DNA from: Chitinophagaceae bacterium
GTDB taxonomy: Bacteria; Bacteroidota; Bacteroidia; Chitinophagales; Chitinophagaceae
DNA: 35,281 nt
Reading direction: 5' to 3'
Assembly (NCBI GenBank): GCA_020848815.1
Contig: JADLHL010000117.1
Location: 1 to 35,281, forward strand
In this document: one piece after another, positions 10,801 through 19,488 of the stretch
Layout: each line of letters begins with the position of its first letter
Numbering within the stretch: the stretch's first letter is position 1
Position numbers and translations under genes: made by a program
The notes under the pieces: generated by a model
What the model was told of the DNA's origin: nothing
Seen by the model: only the letters and a program-made list of their open reading frames with translations
Database searches by the model: none

Positions 10801-13800
10801 CAAATTGTTCCAGCACAATTTGTGGTGGCCTGTGATAAGTAAGATTCAGCACTGCATTGCTATCTGTAATATCCCTTTGAAAAGAATCGGACACCAGTAA
10901 GCGTTGGAAAAACTGCTCTACTGAATCTTTGGTTACCCGTGCATAAGCAGGATAATTGGCATTAGCATTGGGCGTAAATGTAATGCTGCTTACCCGGTAC
11001 TTACGGGCAGGCAGCCGAATGCTGTAGCTACCATCAATAGCAGTGGTCACTTTTTTTACAAATACCGAAGGCCGTGGTTGGCCATTGGCATCGCTGGGCA
11101 ATACATCTGCAAATTCAATTTCGGCGGTGCCAATGCTGGCATCGTTACAACCGGCACCAAACCTGCCGGTAATAAGCCGGGTAGTGGTATCAACAAAATC
11201 ATTGTTTGAATTTTGCGGACCTGTTACTTGTACCTCTCTACTGTAGGGTGAAAAACGGTGCTGTCTGTATCTGGGCAACACGGTAGCCCTTCCGGTGGAT
11301 TGCACTGAAAAAATGTATGCTCCATATAACCCGTTCAGCAATCCGCTGGCCGTTATTTGTGTAGTATCGGTTCTGCCGGGTTCTCTTTTAAAAATAAGTA
11401 CACTATCTAAGGGGGCCAATACCGGATTACCCGGTGCACTGCCGATGCAATCTGTACATTGCTGAAAGATGCGACCGCTAATACTCAATGCTGTTTCATC
11501 ACTAAAAGAAATTTCTCCCAGAAACTGTCCATTGGCAGGCAAGTTCAATGGAATGGAATCGGGGCTAATTCGATTTTGCCCCTTTTTTGCTTTTACAATG
11601 TAAGTGGTGGTATTGCCTTCGTAAAACAAATTAGCAAAACCAAACACCCCATTCACTTGTGTATAGGCACTATCAATTCTCGATTGCGGACTACCCGGAT
11701 AATCATTTACTTTTTGCACGGTAATCAACACACTGTCTACACCAATCACCGTATTTTGAATCACCACTTTTCCTTGCAGTGTGCCATTGCCCGGCAGTAC
11801 TTTTATTTCTACCACATTACTGGTGTAAGCAATACCGCATACGCTTTGTACCCTGCGGAAGTACTGTGTATTGGAAAAAGCGGGCAGATAGTACACAGGG
11901 CGATTATTGATGGAATCAGCAGCAGTAAAACCACTCGTTGGAAAAATACTTTTCTCCCAGCGGATATTGGGCACAACACCTGCTGGTATTGAACCTGCGC
12001 TGATGGATGAAACCGAATCGGGGATGCGCTGCCTTGGATTAGTAACGCCATGTGCGTTGCCAATTTGCCCTTTGAACAAACTGGTATCTGCCGTAAAAGG
12101 ATTTTCATAGGCTCCCAAATCAATGAAGGGAGTGCTGCCTGCGCCTGTATTGGGCACATAGGTCAAATTAACGTAACGGTTATTGAAGACGATGTCTTTA
12201 TCGCCGGTCTGGTGTTGCGAAAAATCGGAAGCATCATTTGAATTGCAACTCACAGGAATGAGGCCATCGTCGGCTGTGAGCCATTCGCCATCGGGCCCGG
12301 CAGGTAGTGTATCATTTAGAAACTGTACGTTGGCATTGGTAACGTTAGTGCCGCCACCGGTATACTCCTGCAAAACTGAATAGCTAGCGGTAGTACCTGT
12401 GGTGGTATTTATTGCACGGCCTGAGTTATTGGCCACAATACTGTTATGAACAGTCAATGCACTACTTAATTCTTTGTAAATGGTACTGGCTCCGGTATTT
12501 TTTGAAATAGTGACACCTGATAAAAGATGATTTGTACCAGCCAGTAAATAAATAGCTGAACCGGTTGTTGCGGCATTGTTTGCAAATACTGATTGCTGGA
12601 TTCTGAATGCATTGGCACTATTGGATGATATATCAAAAAAAATGGCTCCACCAATGCCAGCTGCATTATTAGTAAACACAGTGTTTGTGATGGTGGCGCC
12701 TCCTTTCATCAGCAAGCCACCACCTCGGTTTTTTGCAAAATCTTCTCCGTTGACCGAAACAAAACTTGCCGATCCGTTGGCACTGCCATCTTGTACCACC
12801 AACTGGTCTAATTGCAACCATGCATTGGCCGAGCTCATAATTACATGATAGGCATTATCGCTATTATTGGATAAAATACCCAAGTCGCCACTCAGCACAG
12901 TGGTGTTTCCAGCCACCCGTTGGGCAGCAGTGGTTTCAAAGCCGGCAAAACCGCCAACCAGTTTCACTGGCTTGCTTACATAAAATGATTTGTCGCGGTT
13001 GTCAAGTGGCGTCGCATTGCCCAGGGCATCTCTTTCAGGATAATATTTTCCTTTAGCTATCCATATTTCGGGAGTGGCACATGCTGTACCATAGGTATTG
13101 GTTTGCCGCAGTGCCTGGTCGAGTGAAGTATATGCATTGGCCCAACTGCTGCCATTGTTGGCACCGCCAGTTGCAGCTGCATTTACATAAAGCACATTTC
13201 GATAGCTATTGCAAACTGTACCGAAAGCTACAGGGCTGGTAAAATCTCTTAGCACCGTGCCGCTTACACTTCCATTGTTGTTATTTCCGCTTACATCTGG
13301 CACAAACACTGAGCCTGCAATATCGTTTAGCTTGAGGTATAATTGAAGTCCGGAAGATGCGGGCAATTCACAAAATAAATTGGTGCCCAACTCACAAGCA
13401 GTAAGTGCTCTGTTATACAATCGCACATCATCTACCTTACCCCGCAGTAATCCATTGAGTGCGGAGCCCGATGCGGGTGTTCCAATTTTGATAGGCAGTG
13501 TGTTTTGAAAAAGATTGCCACTCATGGCTACCCGTCCTACTTCAACGGCATTTTGATAAACTATCATTTGCCCCTGAGATTTGGAGTAAGTCACTGCAAT
13601 ATTTACCCAGGTGTTAGTAGGAAAAGCAGCGATAGGATTGATAATAAAACTTTGCGTGGTTGAATTTAAAAAAACACGTAGCCTGCCCTGATAGGTATCT
13701 ATTGAAAATGGGCCGCCACCAGCACCGGCAATAGCTTTATCGATTATACGCTGATCGCCTGTTACAGCTATGTTTACCCACACTTGTATGGTAAGGGCAG

Positions 13801-13993
13801 TATCTACATTTAACGAAGCAGTATGAGGAACGGAAACGCTGCCGCCACCGTCGAAAAAATAAGCTTGCTGGGCATGCAAAGCTGTTGCATTGCACCAGCA
13901 AATGATGACAATTAAAACACGGATTTTCTGTTGTACAGCTGCTATAAAGGCACTACGTAAAAAAGCATATAAGGAATGCAGGAGTGGTGTCAT
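7832..13993 (-). CDS. 2053-aa secreted multidomain surface protein (LamG-like, parallel-beta-helix-like, CarboxypepD_reg-like, Gly/Ser/Thr beta region, Calx-beta-like domains)
   Basis: Single ORF. Signal peptide then AYFFDGGGSVSVPHTASLNVDTALTIQVWVN (LamG); YVNAAATGGANNGSSWANAYTSLDQAL (beta-helix/choice-of-anchor type); FSLNNPDSVDTKVQYTLAGTASYNRDF...TLVIPAGQDSAVLLI (Calx-beta). No canonical type A or type B T9SS CTD at the end. Confidence 0.85.
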   Translation of the reverse strand: MTPLLHSLYAFLRSAFIAAVQQKIRVLIVIICWCNATALHAQQAYFFDGGGSVSVPHTASLNVDTALTIQVWVNIAVTGDQRIIDKAIAGAGGGPFSIDTYQGRLRVFLNSTTQSFIINPIAAFPTNTWVNIAVTYSKSQGQMIVYQNAVEVGRVAMSGNLFQNTLPIKIGTPASGSALNGLLRGKVDDVRLYNRALTACELGTNLFCELPASSGLQLYLKLNDIAGSVFVPDVSGNNNNGSVSGTVLRDFTSPVAFGTVCNSYRNVLYVNAAATGGANNGSSWANAYTSLDQALRQTNTYGTACATPEIWIAKGKYYPERDALGNATPLDNRDKSFYVSKPVKLVGGFAGFETTAAQRVAGNTTVLSGDLGILSNNSDNAYHVIMSSANAWLQLDQLVVQDGSANGSASFVSVNGEDFAKNRGGGLLMKGGATITNTVFTNNAAGIGGAIFFDISSNSANAFRIQQSVFANNAATTGSAIYLLAGTNHLLSGVTISKNTGASTIYKELSSALTVHNSIVANNSGRAINTTTGTTASYSVLQEYTGGGTNVTNANVQFLNDTLPAGPDGEWLTADDGLIPVSCNSNDASDFSQHQTGDKDIVFNNRYVNLTYVPNTGAGSTPFIDLGAYENPFTADTSLFKGQIGNAHGVTNPRQRIPDSVSSISAGSIPAGVVPNIRWEKSIFPTSGFTAADSINNRPVYYLPAFSNTQYFRRVQSVCGIAYTSNVVEIKVLPGNGTLQGKVVIQNTVIGVDSVLITVQKVNDYPGSPQSRIDSAYTQVNGVFGFANLFYEGNTTTYIVKAKKGQNRISPDSIPLNLPANGQFLGEISFSDETALSISGRIFQQCTDCIGSAPGNPVLAPLDSVLIFKREPGRTDTTQITASGLLNGLYGAYIFSVQSTGRATVLPRYRQHRFSPYSREVQVTGPQNSNNDFVDTTTRLITGRFGAGCNDASIGTAEIEFADVLPSDANGQPRPSVFVKKVTTAIDGSYSIRLPARKYRVSSITFTPNANANYPAYARVTKDSVEQFFQRLLVSDSFQRDITDSNAVLNLTYHRPPQIVLEQFDDACTVNGFVLLQQLEEKRFKATVYEGNALLSCPAPAYSGKGADTLVMLTNVPFDDIEQSIRLHKDSARMYGISLIGGMPKTVGDYKKKWRLSYQDPFGRSAAVSRDVVVTGARSQGSTFQTVSPELPFMIVHDPPGSGSFATWQQDQARETTMRMFANSENSVNAWANVKIGTEFSAGLGYEVKTAIWGSVNAGVTTTQTVTSENESKITVSNSQVYSTSSAENAIGDGADVIIGGAVNFMYARALVLEAKNGCQLALDTQLILSPKGFRTWYVYTQNFIEQNLIPRLQRNAALATADSTANRLLNEVKVWQQVLANNAANKAKAPFEDNRSFNGNTTQTWTSTISNSSSNTIEFNMSIDSDLAAELGLEIAGAGISGGVNVAFKMEQGKSTNNTFTKSTTTSYTLTDDDEFNFYSVDVKKDPVYNTPVFELKSGTSACPHVPGTQPRDGVFLEVDKTTQTNVPADSAAIFRFKLYNTSPSEESRNYRFNFNRTTNADAALIRINGSENDLLIQNLGYGDSASITVSIRRGDIANVYSFEGLTFTATDDCGGELNKSIVLAASFVSPCSSATLDLPENWLVNSEFNNNVPVRISGYNKAALNVIELQYSKVGASGWTNAFSLTPAQLSNVAAGTNTTWQIAGLSDTAYQVRVKVGCNAGVVYTPRVLGIIDRTAPAVFGRPQPSDDVFSRGDEISIRYTENISGIGLAQKIWLQRMDNLQYLPVQVSSFANAIMIIPQFNPDTMQGKEVRLIAQNIADAFGNTRSVVDTFRFVFAGGNNITPARLLSVSVSNATVQEFATTPIRVKFSLNNPDSVDTKVQYTLAGTASYNRDFTVGYFPDRKTSFPNGYAINNVQGTLVIPAGQDSAVLLIYPVNNEYNDSTRTVLVSAIATGDYGVTANPSVQASIINEDASRTFVFTGSGNFSNAANWQNQIVPPAVLQVNDHIFINPGNDGNCVLDIPLQVMPGGKVTIAPGKKLTVNGGVFIRK

Positions 13994-14074
13994 TTTCAGG
14001 GTATTTTACCTTCGTAAATTACCCTGAACCATAGCGCTGAAAAACCCCATAAAAGGGTGGTGTGCAGCAAAAGT

Positions 14075-14710
14075 TTAATCCAACTCGCCATTCATTTTCA
14101 TCCGTATGAGTTCGGCCTTGCTATTAATTTCCAGCTTTCGGTAAATGTGTTTGATATGATCCCTCACGGTTTCTATCCCTACCATTAATTTGGCGGAAAT
14201 CATTTTATAACTCAGGCCTTCTACAATACCTTCTACAATCTGCTGCTGACGTGGTGTAAGTACATCGCCCCGGTTTTTTTTCGGGTTGAAATATTCCACC
14301 ACTTTGCGGGCAATACCCGGCGACATATACGAGCCGCCGGCATGCACCTGCTCTATGGCCTCTACAATTACTTCGAAAGGTGTACGCTTAGTGAGGTACG
14401 CTGTTGCTCCGGCACACAAGGCCTGAAAAATTTTTTCGGATTCTTCAAATGTGGTAAGCATAATAATATCAGTATCAGGATGGCGTTGGCGGATTAGCGG
14501 AATGCCTTTGATACCCGTCATGCCGCCTTTGAGGCCTATATCTAAGAGTAATACATCAACATGTTTGTCTGATGATTGCTCCAAAAAAGCTTCAACAGAT
14601 GGTACACACAGGCTTACCTGAATATGTGCCACTGTTGAAAATAAACCGAGCAAGCCAGATGTAACCAGCGGTTCATCTTCTACAATAGCCACATAAATAT
14701 CTGAATGCAT
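14075..14710 (-). CDS. NarL/LuxR-family two-component response regulator
   Basis: Receiver domain (VAIVEDEPLVTSGL...DVLLLDIGLKG...IIMLTTFEE) plus HTH LTPRQQQIVEGIVEGLSYKMISAKLMVGIETVRDHIKHIYRKLEI. ORF opens at 14764, but MHSDIYVAIVEDEP at 14710 is the likely start. Confidence 0.92.
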   Translation of the reverse strand: MHSDIYVAIVEDEPLVTSGLLGLFSTVAHIQVSLCVPSVEAFLEQSSDKHVDVLLLDIGLKGGMTGIKGIPLIRQRHPDTDIIMLTTFEESEKIFQALCAGATAYLTKRTPFEVIVEAIEQVHAGGSYMSPGIARKVVEYFNPKKNRGDVLTPRQQQIVEGIVEGLSYKMISAKLMVGIETVRDHIKHIYRKLEINSKAELIRMKMNGELD

Positions 14711-14786
14711 GGTATACTTTTCTGGTGTAAAAAAACAAGTTGAATGTAGGTAAGGTTTCAACAAAATAATACCCCATAAAAGGGGG

Positions 14787-17700
14787 TTATACCGGTACGG
14801 AAAGCACTACCGTTGTTCCCTTTTCATTGGTATGTATTTGCCACCGGCCTTTCATGTTTGATGCTCTTAGTTCCATATTGCTTAGCCCCTGTCCGCTGTG
14901 TTTTGGTTGCTGCACAAATCCTATACCGCTGTCTTTTACCACCAGTTTCAGCCACCCACCCTGTTGAGCAATATTTACCTCTACCTCTGAAGCCTGTGCA
15001 TGTTTAAGAATGTTGGTCAATACTTCCCTGAAAAATAAAAAGATATTATGCCTGATATCGGCATGCATAATTGTAGACTCATCTACATTATTTTGTACGA
15101 ACAGTGTTTCGATGTGAGCCTGGCTTAATTGCTCTTGTGCTGTTTCTTTCATCTTTACAATCAGGTCGCCGAGTGTATCTTTTCTGGCATCAATAGCCCA
15201 TACCACATCACGCATACGGCTCATGGCATAGCGGTTGCTGGAGGCCATTTGTTGTATCACATCCTTTTGAGCCGCAGGTGCCTGATATGCCAATAGTTCC
15301 ATTTGGTACGCTACGCCCGATAACAAGCCCCCCACCTCATCATGCAAATCGGAACTGATGCGAATACGCATTTTATCCATGCTTAAAGCATGCGCCAGCC
15401 GGATGTGATAGAAGACATAAACGATGGCAACAATTAACAGCACTATCAGTAACCTGAACCACCATGTATTGTAAAAAAAATCGGCTACTGATAGATGCAG
15501 TACGATAGTATTGACGGCAGTACTTCCGTTACCGCAATAGCCTTTCAGCTGAAGCGTGTAATTGCCGGGAGGCAGGTTATCGAAAATGATGGAGCGGCTA
15601 TTGCCATTAGACTTCCATTCGGCAGGTGTGGTAGCACCATCGGCTTGCAACAAATACGAGTAACTGTTGGAGCTGGTATATCCCAAATCGGAAAAGGCCA
15701 GCTTCACTGTTAATGATGGCTGGGCTGCTGGCAATCTGATTGCGGTATGCTGCGGAAAGTTGGCAGTAATAGTGGCTAATTCATCATCGGAATTTGTATG
15801 GTAGCTTAAAGATGCCAGAATCATTGTAGCGCCTGAAAAACGGCGCCTTAAAGCAACAGGATCAAATACATTAAAGCCATTAAGGCCGCCAATCCAGCCA
15901 AACCCATGACCGTCTAACAGAAAAGAAAAACGATTACACTCGTTGTTTGTAAGGCCATCGGTTTCATAAAAGTTTTGGAAGCTTTTCTGGCGTGGATCAT
16001 ACATGGAAATACCATGCCATGTACTGAACCAATAATTCTTTTTATCGTACAGTATACCGCAAACCCGGTTGTCTGCCAGCCCGTTTTCTTTGGTAAGCGT
16101 AGTATTGGTAGCCGTTTGTGGATCAATAATATTAATACCGCCTCCATTGGTACCCACCCATATTTTTCCGTCTGCCGATTCGTGCAATACCATGGCATGA
16201 CCCACCGGTAGTATTGTATGCAACGGAAAGGTTTCTCCTTTTTGCTCAAACGCCGGAGAAACAAATGCCTGCAGAATTTTTTTTGCTCTGATGTCTATTT
16301 CATACACGCCTCCATCTGTGGCATACCAAAGGTGGCCATTTTTTGCTAGCATGGTAAATGCAGGTCTTTGCATAGATACATTTTCGGTGATGTTTTGCAA
16401 TAGCATGGGCGATAGAGTGCTTCCCTTAGGCGTATAGCGAAGCTCCACTAAGCGGGCAGGTTCATTGTGCATAGGCTCTGTAATAGCAACCACCCGGTTG
16501 TTGCCTAACCAACAAATATGATTGACAAACTGATCTAGCAAAAACCGATCATATGTTCTTGCGTTCACATTTATCCGCAGCACAGCGCCTTTCATTTGCA
16601 GGCGGGAGTACTCACTCGTCCATACAATACTATCATTTTCCAGATAGACACTTCTGCTTACAAACACACTATCTGCTGCTTGCTGATTGCGTTCTTTTAC
16701 CAAAAAAGATTCATGCTTTCCAGTTGTAATATCTAACAGGAAGAAGCCATTTTTTTCTGTAGCGGCCAATACTTTTTGATTGGGCAAGGCCACCATGCCA
16801 CGCCCTTCTATACCTGCCATACCGGCTGGCAATGTTTTTTTCAAAAACTGTTTAAACACATTGCGTGGCGTGGTAATTTGTGAAAAGCCCAACATGTTAC
16901 TTACATAAAGCGTTTGTCCATTGTAAGATGGCAGTAGCCAATCAGCATTGGGCGCCAGTTGCTGCATTTGCATGTACCACAGCTCAAAAGTTTTTACATC
17001 TGTAATACTAGATAGCTTCAATACGGGTGCGTTATCTTGCCGATTTGAAAGCAATACTGCTCTCTTTTGAGGTTTGGCATGTGTTGCAGCCAGCGTCCAA
17101 AAAATATCTTCATCAAAGTGATGGCTGTATGCAAACAATTGATGATTGGCCGTGAGTAATAAAGCCGGGCTTTCATTCAATGCAACTGGCATTTGGCCTT
17201 GCAGGTGTTGCTGCAGTATGCGTCCCTGCGCATCTACATAGCGCAATCCGTTATAACCATCGAGCATCCAATAAAAGCCGCTTTCTGCTGCGGGCAAAAA
17301 AGCCAGGCCCTGCTGCATAAACACTGGTACATCCAATGCGGTACTATGCGGCACTGCAAACAGAAGGGTAAACCTACCGTTGCTATCCAGCCGATGCACA
17401 TACAGCTTCTCTTTATCAATAGCTACAAAATACAGTCGGCCTCCATGTTCATAGCATTTCAGGTAAGTACCTTTCAGTCCGTTTGATAGATTGAGTACTA
17501 CACGGGCAACATTTTCCGTGAGTGGGTTCAACAACTCTGCATAACCGATATCGTGATAATATTTGATGAACAACCTCCCATCTGGCAATACCGCAAGATC
17601 ATCTATGCGACTGCCTGAGAGCAGGGAACGTGTGCCTTTTCTATTACCATACACTAAAAATTCATACCCGTCAAAACGATTGAGCCCGTCCAGTGTGGCC

Positions 17701-17882
17701 AGCCAAAGCATACCCTGCTTATCTTCTACGGCATCAATCACCCTATTGTTGGAGAGACCATCTTCTACCCCAAAATGATGTGCATTAAAACTGGCGGGCA
17801 TGAGCTGTGCCCATGTGTATTGCCCAATGCAACAGCAAAGCAATAGAATGAAACAGCAACAACGGGAAAGGTTGTAATTCAT
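14787..17882 (-). CDS. Two-component regulator propeller sensor histidine kinase (HisKA_3/HATPase_c)
   Basis: HFGVEDGLSNNRVIDAVEDKQGMLWLATLDGLNRFDGYEF propeller repeats, Y_Y_Y-like domain, TM segment, H-box SSDLHDEVGGLLSGVAYQMELL, ATPase motifs VLTNILKHAQASEVEV and DSGIGF. Confidence 0.93.
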   Translation of the reverse strand: MNYNLSRCCCFILLLCCCIGQYTWAQLMPASFNAHHFGVEDGLSNNRVIDAVEDKQGMLWLATLDGLNRFDGYEFLVYGNRKGTRSLLSGSRIDDLAVLPDGRLFIKYYHDIGYAELLNPLTENVARVVLNLSNGLKGTYLKCYEHGGRLYFVAIDKEKLYVHRLDSNGRFTLLFAVPHSTALDVPVFMQQGLAFLPAAESGFYWMLDGYNGLRYVDAQGRILQQHLQGQMPVALNESPALLLTANHQLFAYSHHFDEDIFWTLAATHAKPQKRAVLLSNRQDNAPVLKLSSITDVKTFELWYMQMQQLAPNADWLLPSYNGQTLYVSNMLGFSQITTPRNVFKQFLKKTLPAGMAGIEGRGMVALPNQKVLAATEKNGFFLLDITTGKHESFLVKERNQQAADSVFVSRSVYLENDSIVWTSEYSRLQMKGAVLRINVNARTYDRFLLDQFVNHICWLGNNRVVAITEPMHNEPARLVELRYTPKGSTLSPMLLQNITENVSMQRPAFTMLAKNGHLWYATDGGVYEIDIRAKKILQAFVSPAFEQKGETFPLHTILPVGHAMVLHESADGKIWVGTNGGGINIIDPQTATNTTLTKENGLADNRVCGILYDKKNYWFSTWHGISMYDPRQKSFQNFYETDGLTNNECNRFSFLLDGHGFGWIGGLNGFNVFDPVALRRRFSGATMILASLSYHTNSDDELATITANFPQHTAIRLPAAQPSLTVKLAFSDLGYTSSNSYSYLLQADGATTPAEWKSNGNSRSIIFDNLPPGNYTLQLKGYCGNGSTAVNTIVLHLSVADFFYNTWWFRLLIVLLIVAIVYVFYHIRLAHALSMDKMRIRISSDLHDEVGGLLSGVAYQMELLAYQAPAAQKDVIQQMASSNRYAMSRMRDVVWAIDARKDTLGDLIVKMKETAQEQLSQAHIETLFVQNNVDESTIMHADIRHNIFLFFREVLTNILKHAQASEVEVNIAQQGGWLKLVVKDSGIGFVQQPKHSGQGLSNMELRASNMKGRWQIHTNEKGTTVVLSVPV

Positions 17883-17940
17883 AATCGTGGGCTTATTAAA
17901 AATAAGCGCAACGAATGAGTTGAGAAAAAAAGGCTGCGAA

Positions 17941-18183
17941 AATCACCACCCTATGTACTTGCTGGCACTAAGCCTCCTGTTTTTTTATAACAGTCCGTTT
18001 TACGATGAGTACCAGTTCTCTGCCGGTTTCAACGCCGTAGCATTACCCAACAGCGAAGGCAACTACAAACTGCGTGGCCTGCCAGATGGTACTTATACTG
18101 TAACCTTTGAAGGCATTGCCCCCTACATTGCCCAAACCAAAACCAATGTAGTGGTGAAAAAGAGTGAAACCACCAAGCTCTAA
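17941..18183 (+). pseudogene. Remnant of a CarboxypepD_reg-like domain protein
   Basis: Only the tail ALPNSEGNYKLRGLPDGTYTVTFEGIAPYIAQTKTNVVVKKSETTKL* reads as a domain; the upstream part of the ORF has no recognisable start or domain. Confidence 0.5.
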
Positions 18184-18323
18184 TCCGTCACACTTTTGAA
18201 ATAAACAAACTCTTGAAAGTAGATCGAAAAAAGCCATTCCCGTGATGTCTTTTTTTATACCAGCATTATTTCTGAAAAGCCTTGCAGCAGTGCAGAAAGC
18301 ACTGTTTCAACACGGGTGAAATG

Positions 18324-18331
18324 TTATCTTC
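18324..18331 (+). promoter_or_regulatory. Possible Bacteroidota -7 element upstream of trpS
   Basis: TATCTTCG-like sequence (ttatcttcgc) close to TAnnTTTG, about 10 nt upstream of the trpS ATG; short leader, weak -33. Confidence 0.3.
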
Positions 18332-18339
18332 GCCGCCCT

Positions 18340-19365
18340 ATGAGTAAAGAACGAGTGTTGACGGGCATCAGGCCCACCGGTTTTCTGCATTTGGGCAACT
18401 ATTTCGGGGCTACCCGCAATTTTTTGCAAATGCAACAGGCGTACGATTGTTATGTGTTTGTGGCCGACTGGCATAGCCTCACCACACACCCCGATACCAA
18501 GGAACTGCAAAACAGTGTACGCCGTGTAGTAGCCGAAAATATTGCCTGCGGCCTCAATCCCGACGAAATAACCTTGTACGTACAAAGCGATGTGCCCGAA
18601 ATTTCGGAGCTCTATCTCTACCTCAATATGCTGGCCTACAAAGGCGAGTTGGAAAAAACTACCACGTTTAAAGAAAAAGTTCGTCAGCACCCCGACAATG
18701 TGAATGCCGGTTTGCTCACCTATCCTGTGTTGCAGGCGGCAGATATTCTCATACACCGGGCAGGCAAAGTGCCCGTGGGCAAAGACCAGGAGCAACACCT
18801 GGAAATGGCCCGCAACTTTGCGCAGCGTTTCAATTTCCGCTATGGCGGTGGTGAGGAAATTTTACCCGAACCACAGGCTTTCAACTACAGCGGTGGCGAA
18901 CTCATTAAAATTTTGAGCCTCGATGGCAATGGCAAAATGAGCAAAAGCGAAAATGCCATGAACACCATTTACCTCTGCGACGAAGCCGATTTGCTGCGCA
19001 AAAAAATTATGAAGGCCAAAACCGATCAGGGGCCTGCGGAACCCTACAGCCAAAAACCTGATTATATCGAAAACCTGTTTACCCTTATGAAGTTGGTGAG
19101 CAGCCACGATACGGTAGCCAAGTTTGAAGCCGACTACAACAACAGCAGCACCGGCAATGTGGTGATTCGCTACGGCGATATGAAAAAGCAACTGGCCGAA
19201 GACATGGTTAACTTTTTGCAACCCATCCGCGAAAAAACCAACGAACTGCTCAACAACCCGGAAGCACTGGGCAAAGTGATGCAGGCCGGCAAAGACAAAG
19301 CCCGGGCCAGCGCCGCCGAAACCATCCGCATGGTGCGGGAAGCCGTAGGTGTGAAATACTATTAA
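18340..19365 (+). CDS. trpS: Tryptophan--tRNA ligase
   Basis: MSKERVLTGIRPTGFLHLGNYFGA (HIGH-like) and GNGKMSKSENAMNTIYL (KMSKS). ATG at 18340 preferred over GTG at 18316. Confidence 0.96.
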   Translation: MSKERVLTGIRPTGFLHLGNYFGATRNFLQMQQAYDCYVFVADWHSLTTHPDTKELQNSVRRVVAENIACGLNPDEITLYVQSDVPEISELYLYLNMLAYKGELEKTTTFKEKVRQHPDNVNAGLLTYPVLQAADILIHRAGKVPVGKDQEQHLEMARNFAQRFNFRYGGGEEILPEPQAFNYSGGELIKILSLDGNGKMSKSENAMNTIYLCDEADLLRKKIMKAKTDQGPAEPYSQKPDYIENLFTLMKLVSSHDTVAKFEADYNNSSTGNVVIRYGDMKKQLAEDMVNFLQPIREKTNELLNNPEALGKVMQAGKDKARASAAETIRMVREAVGVKYY

Positions 19366-19488
19366 TCATTTTTTATCTGTAGGTCGGCAATTGGTTGGCA
19401 GAAAGGTCGTTTTCCCTAACTTGTACCCCGCTGCTGAATTGCCGCCATATCAACATTTTTGATCCATTTTAAATAGCACTTTCTGCTC

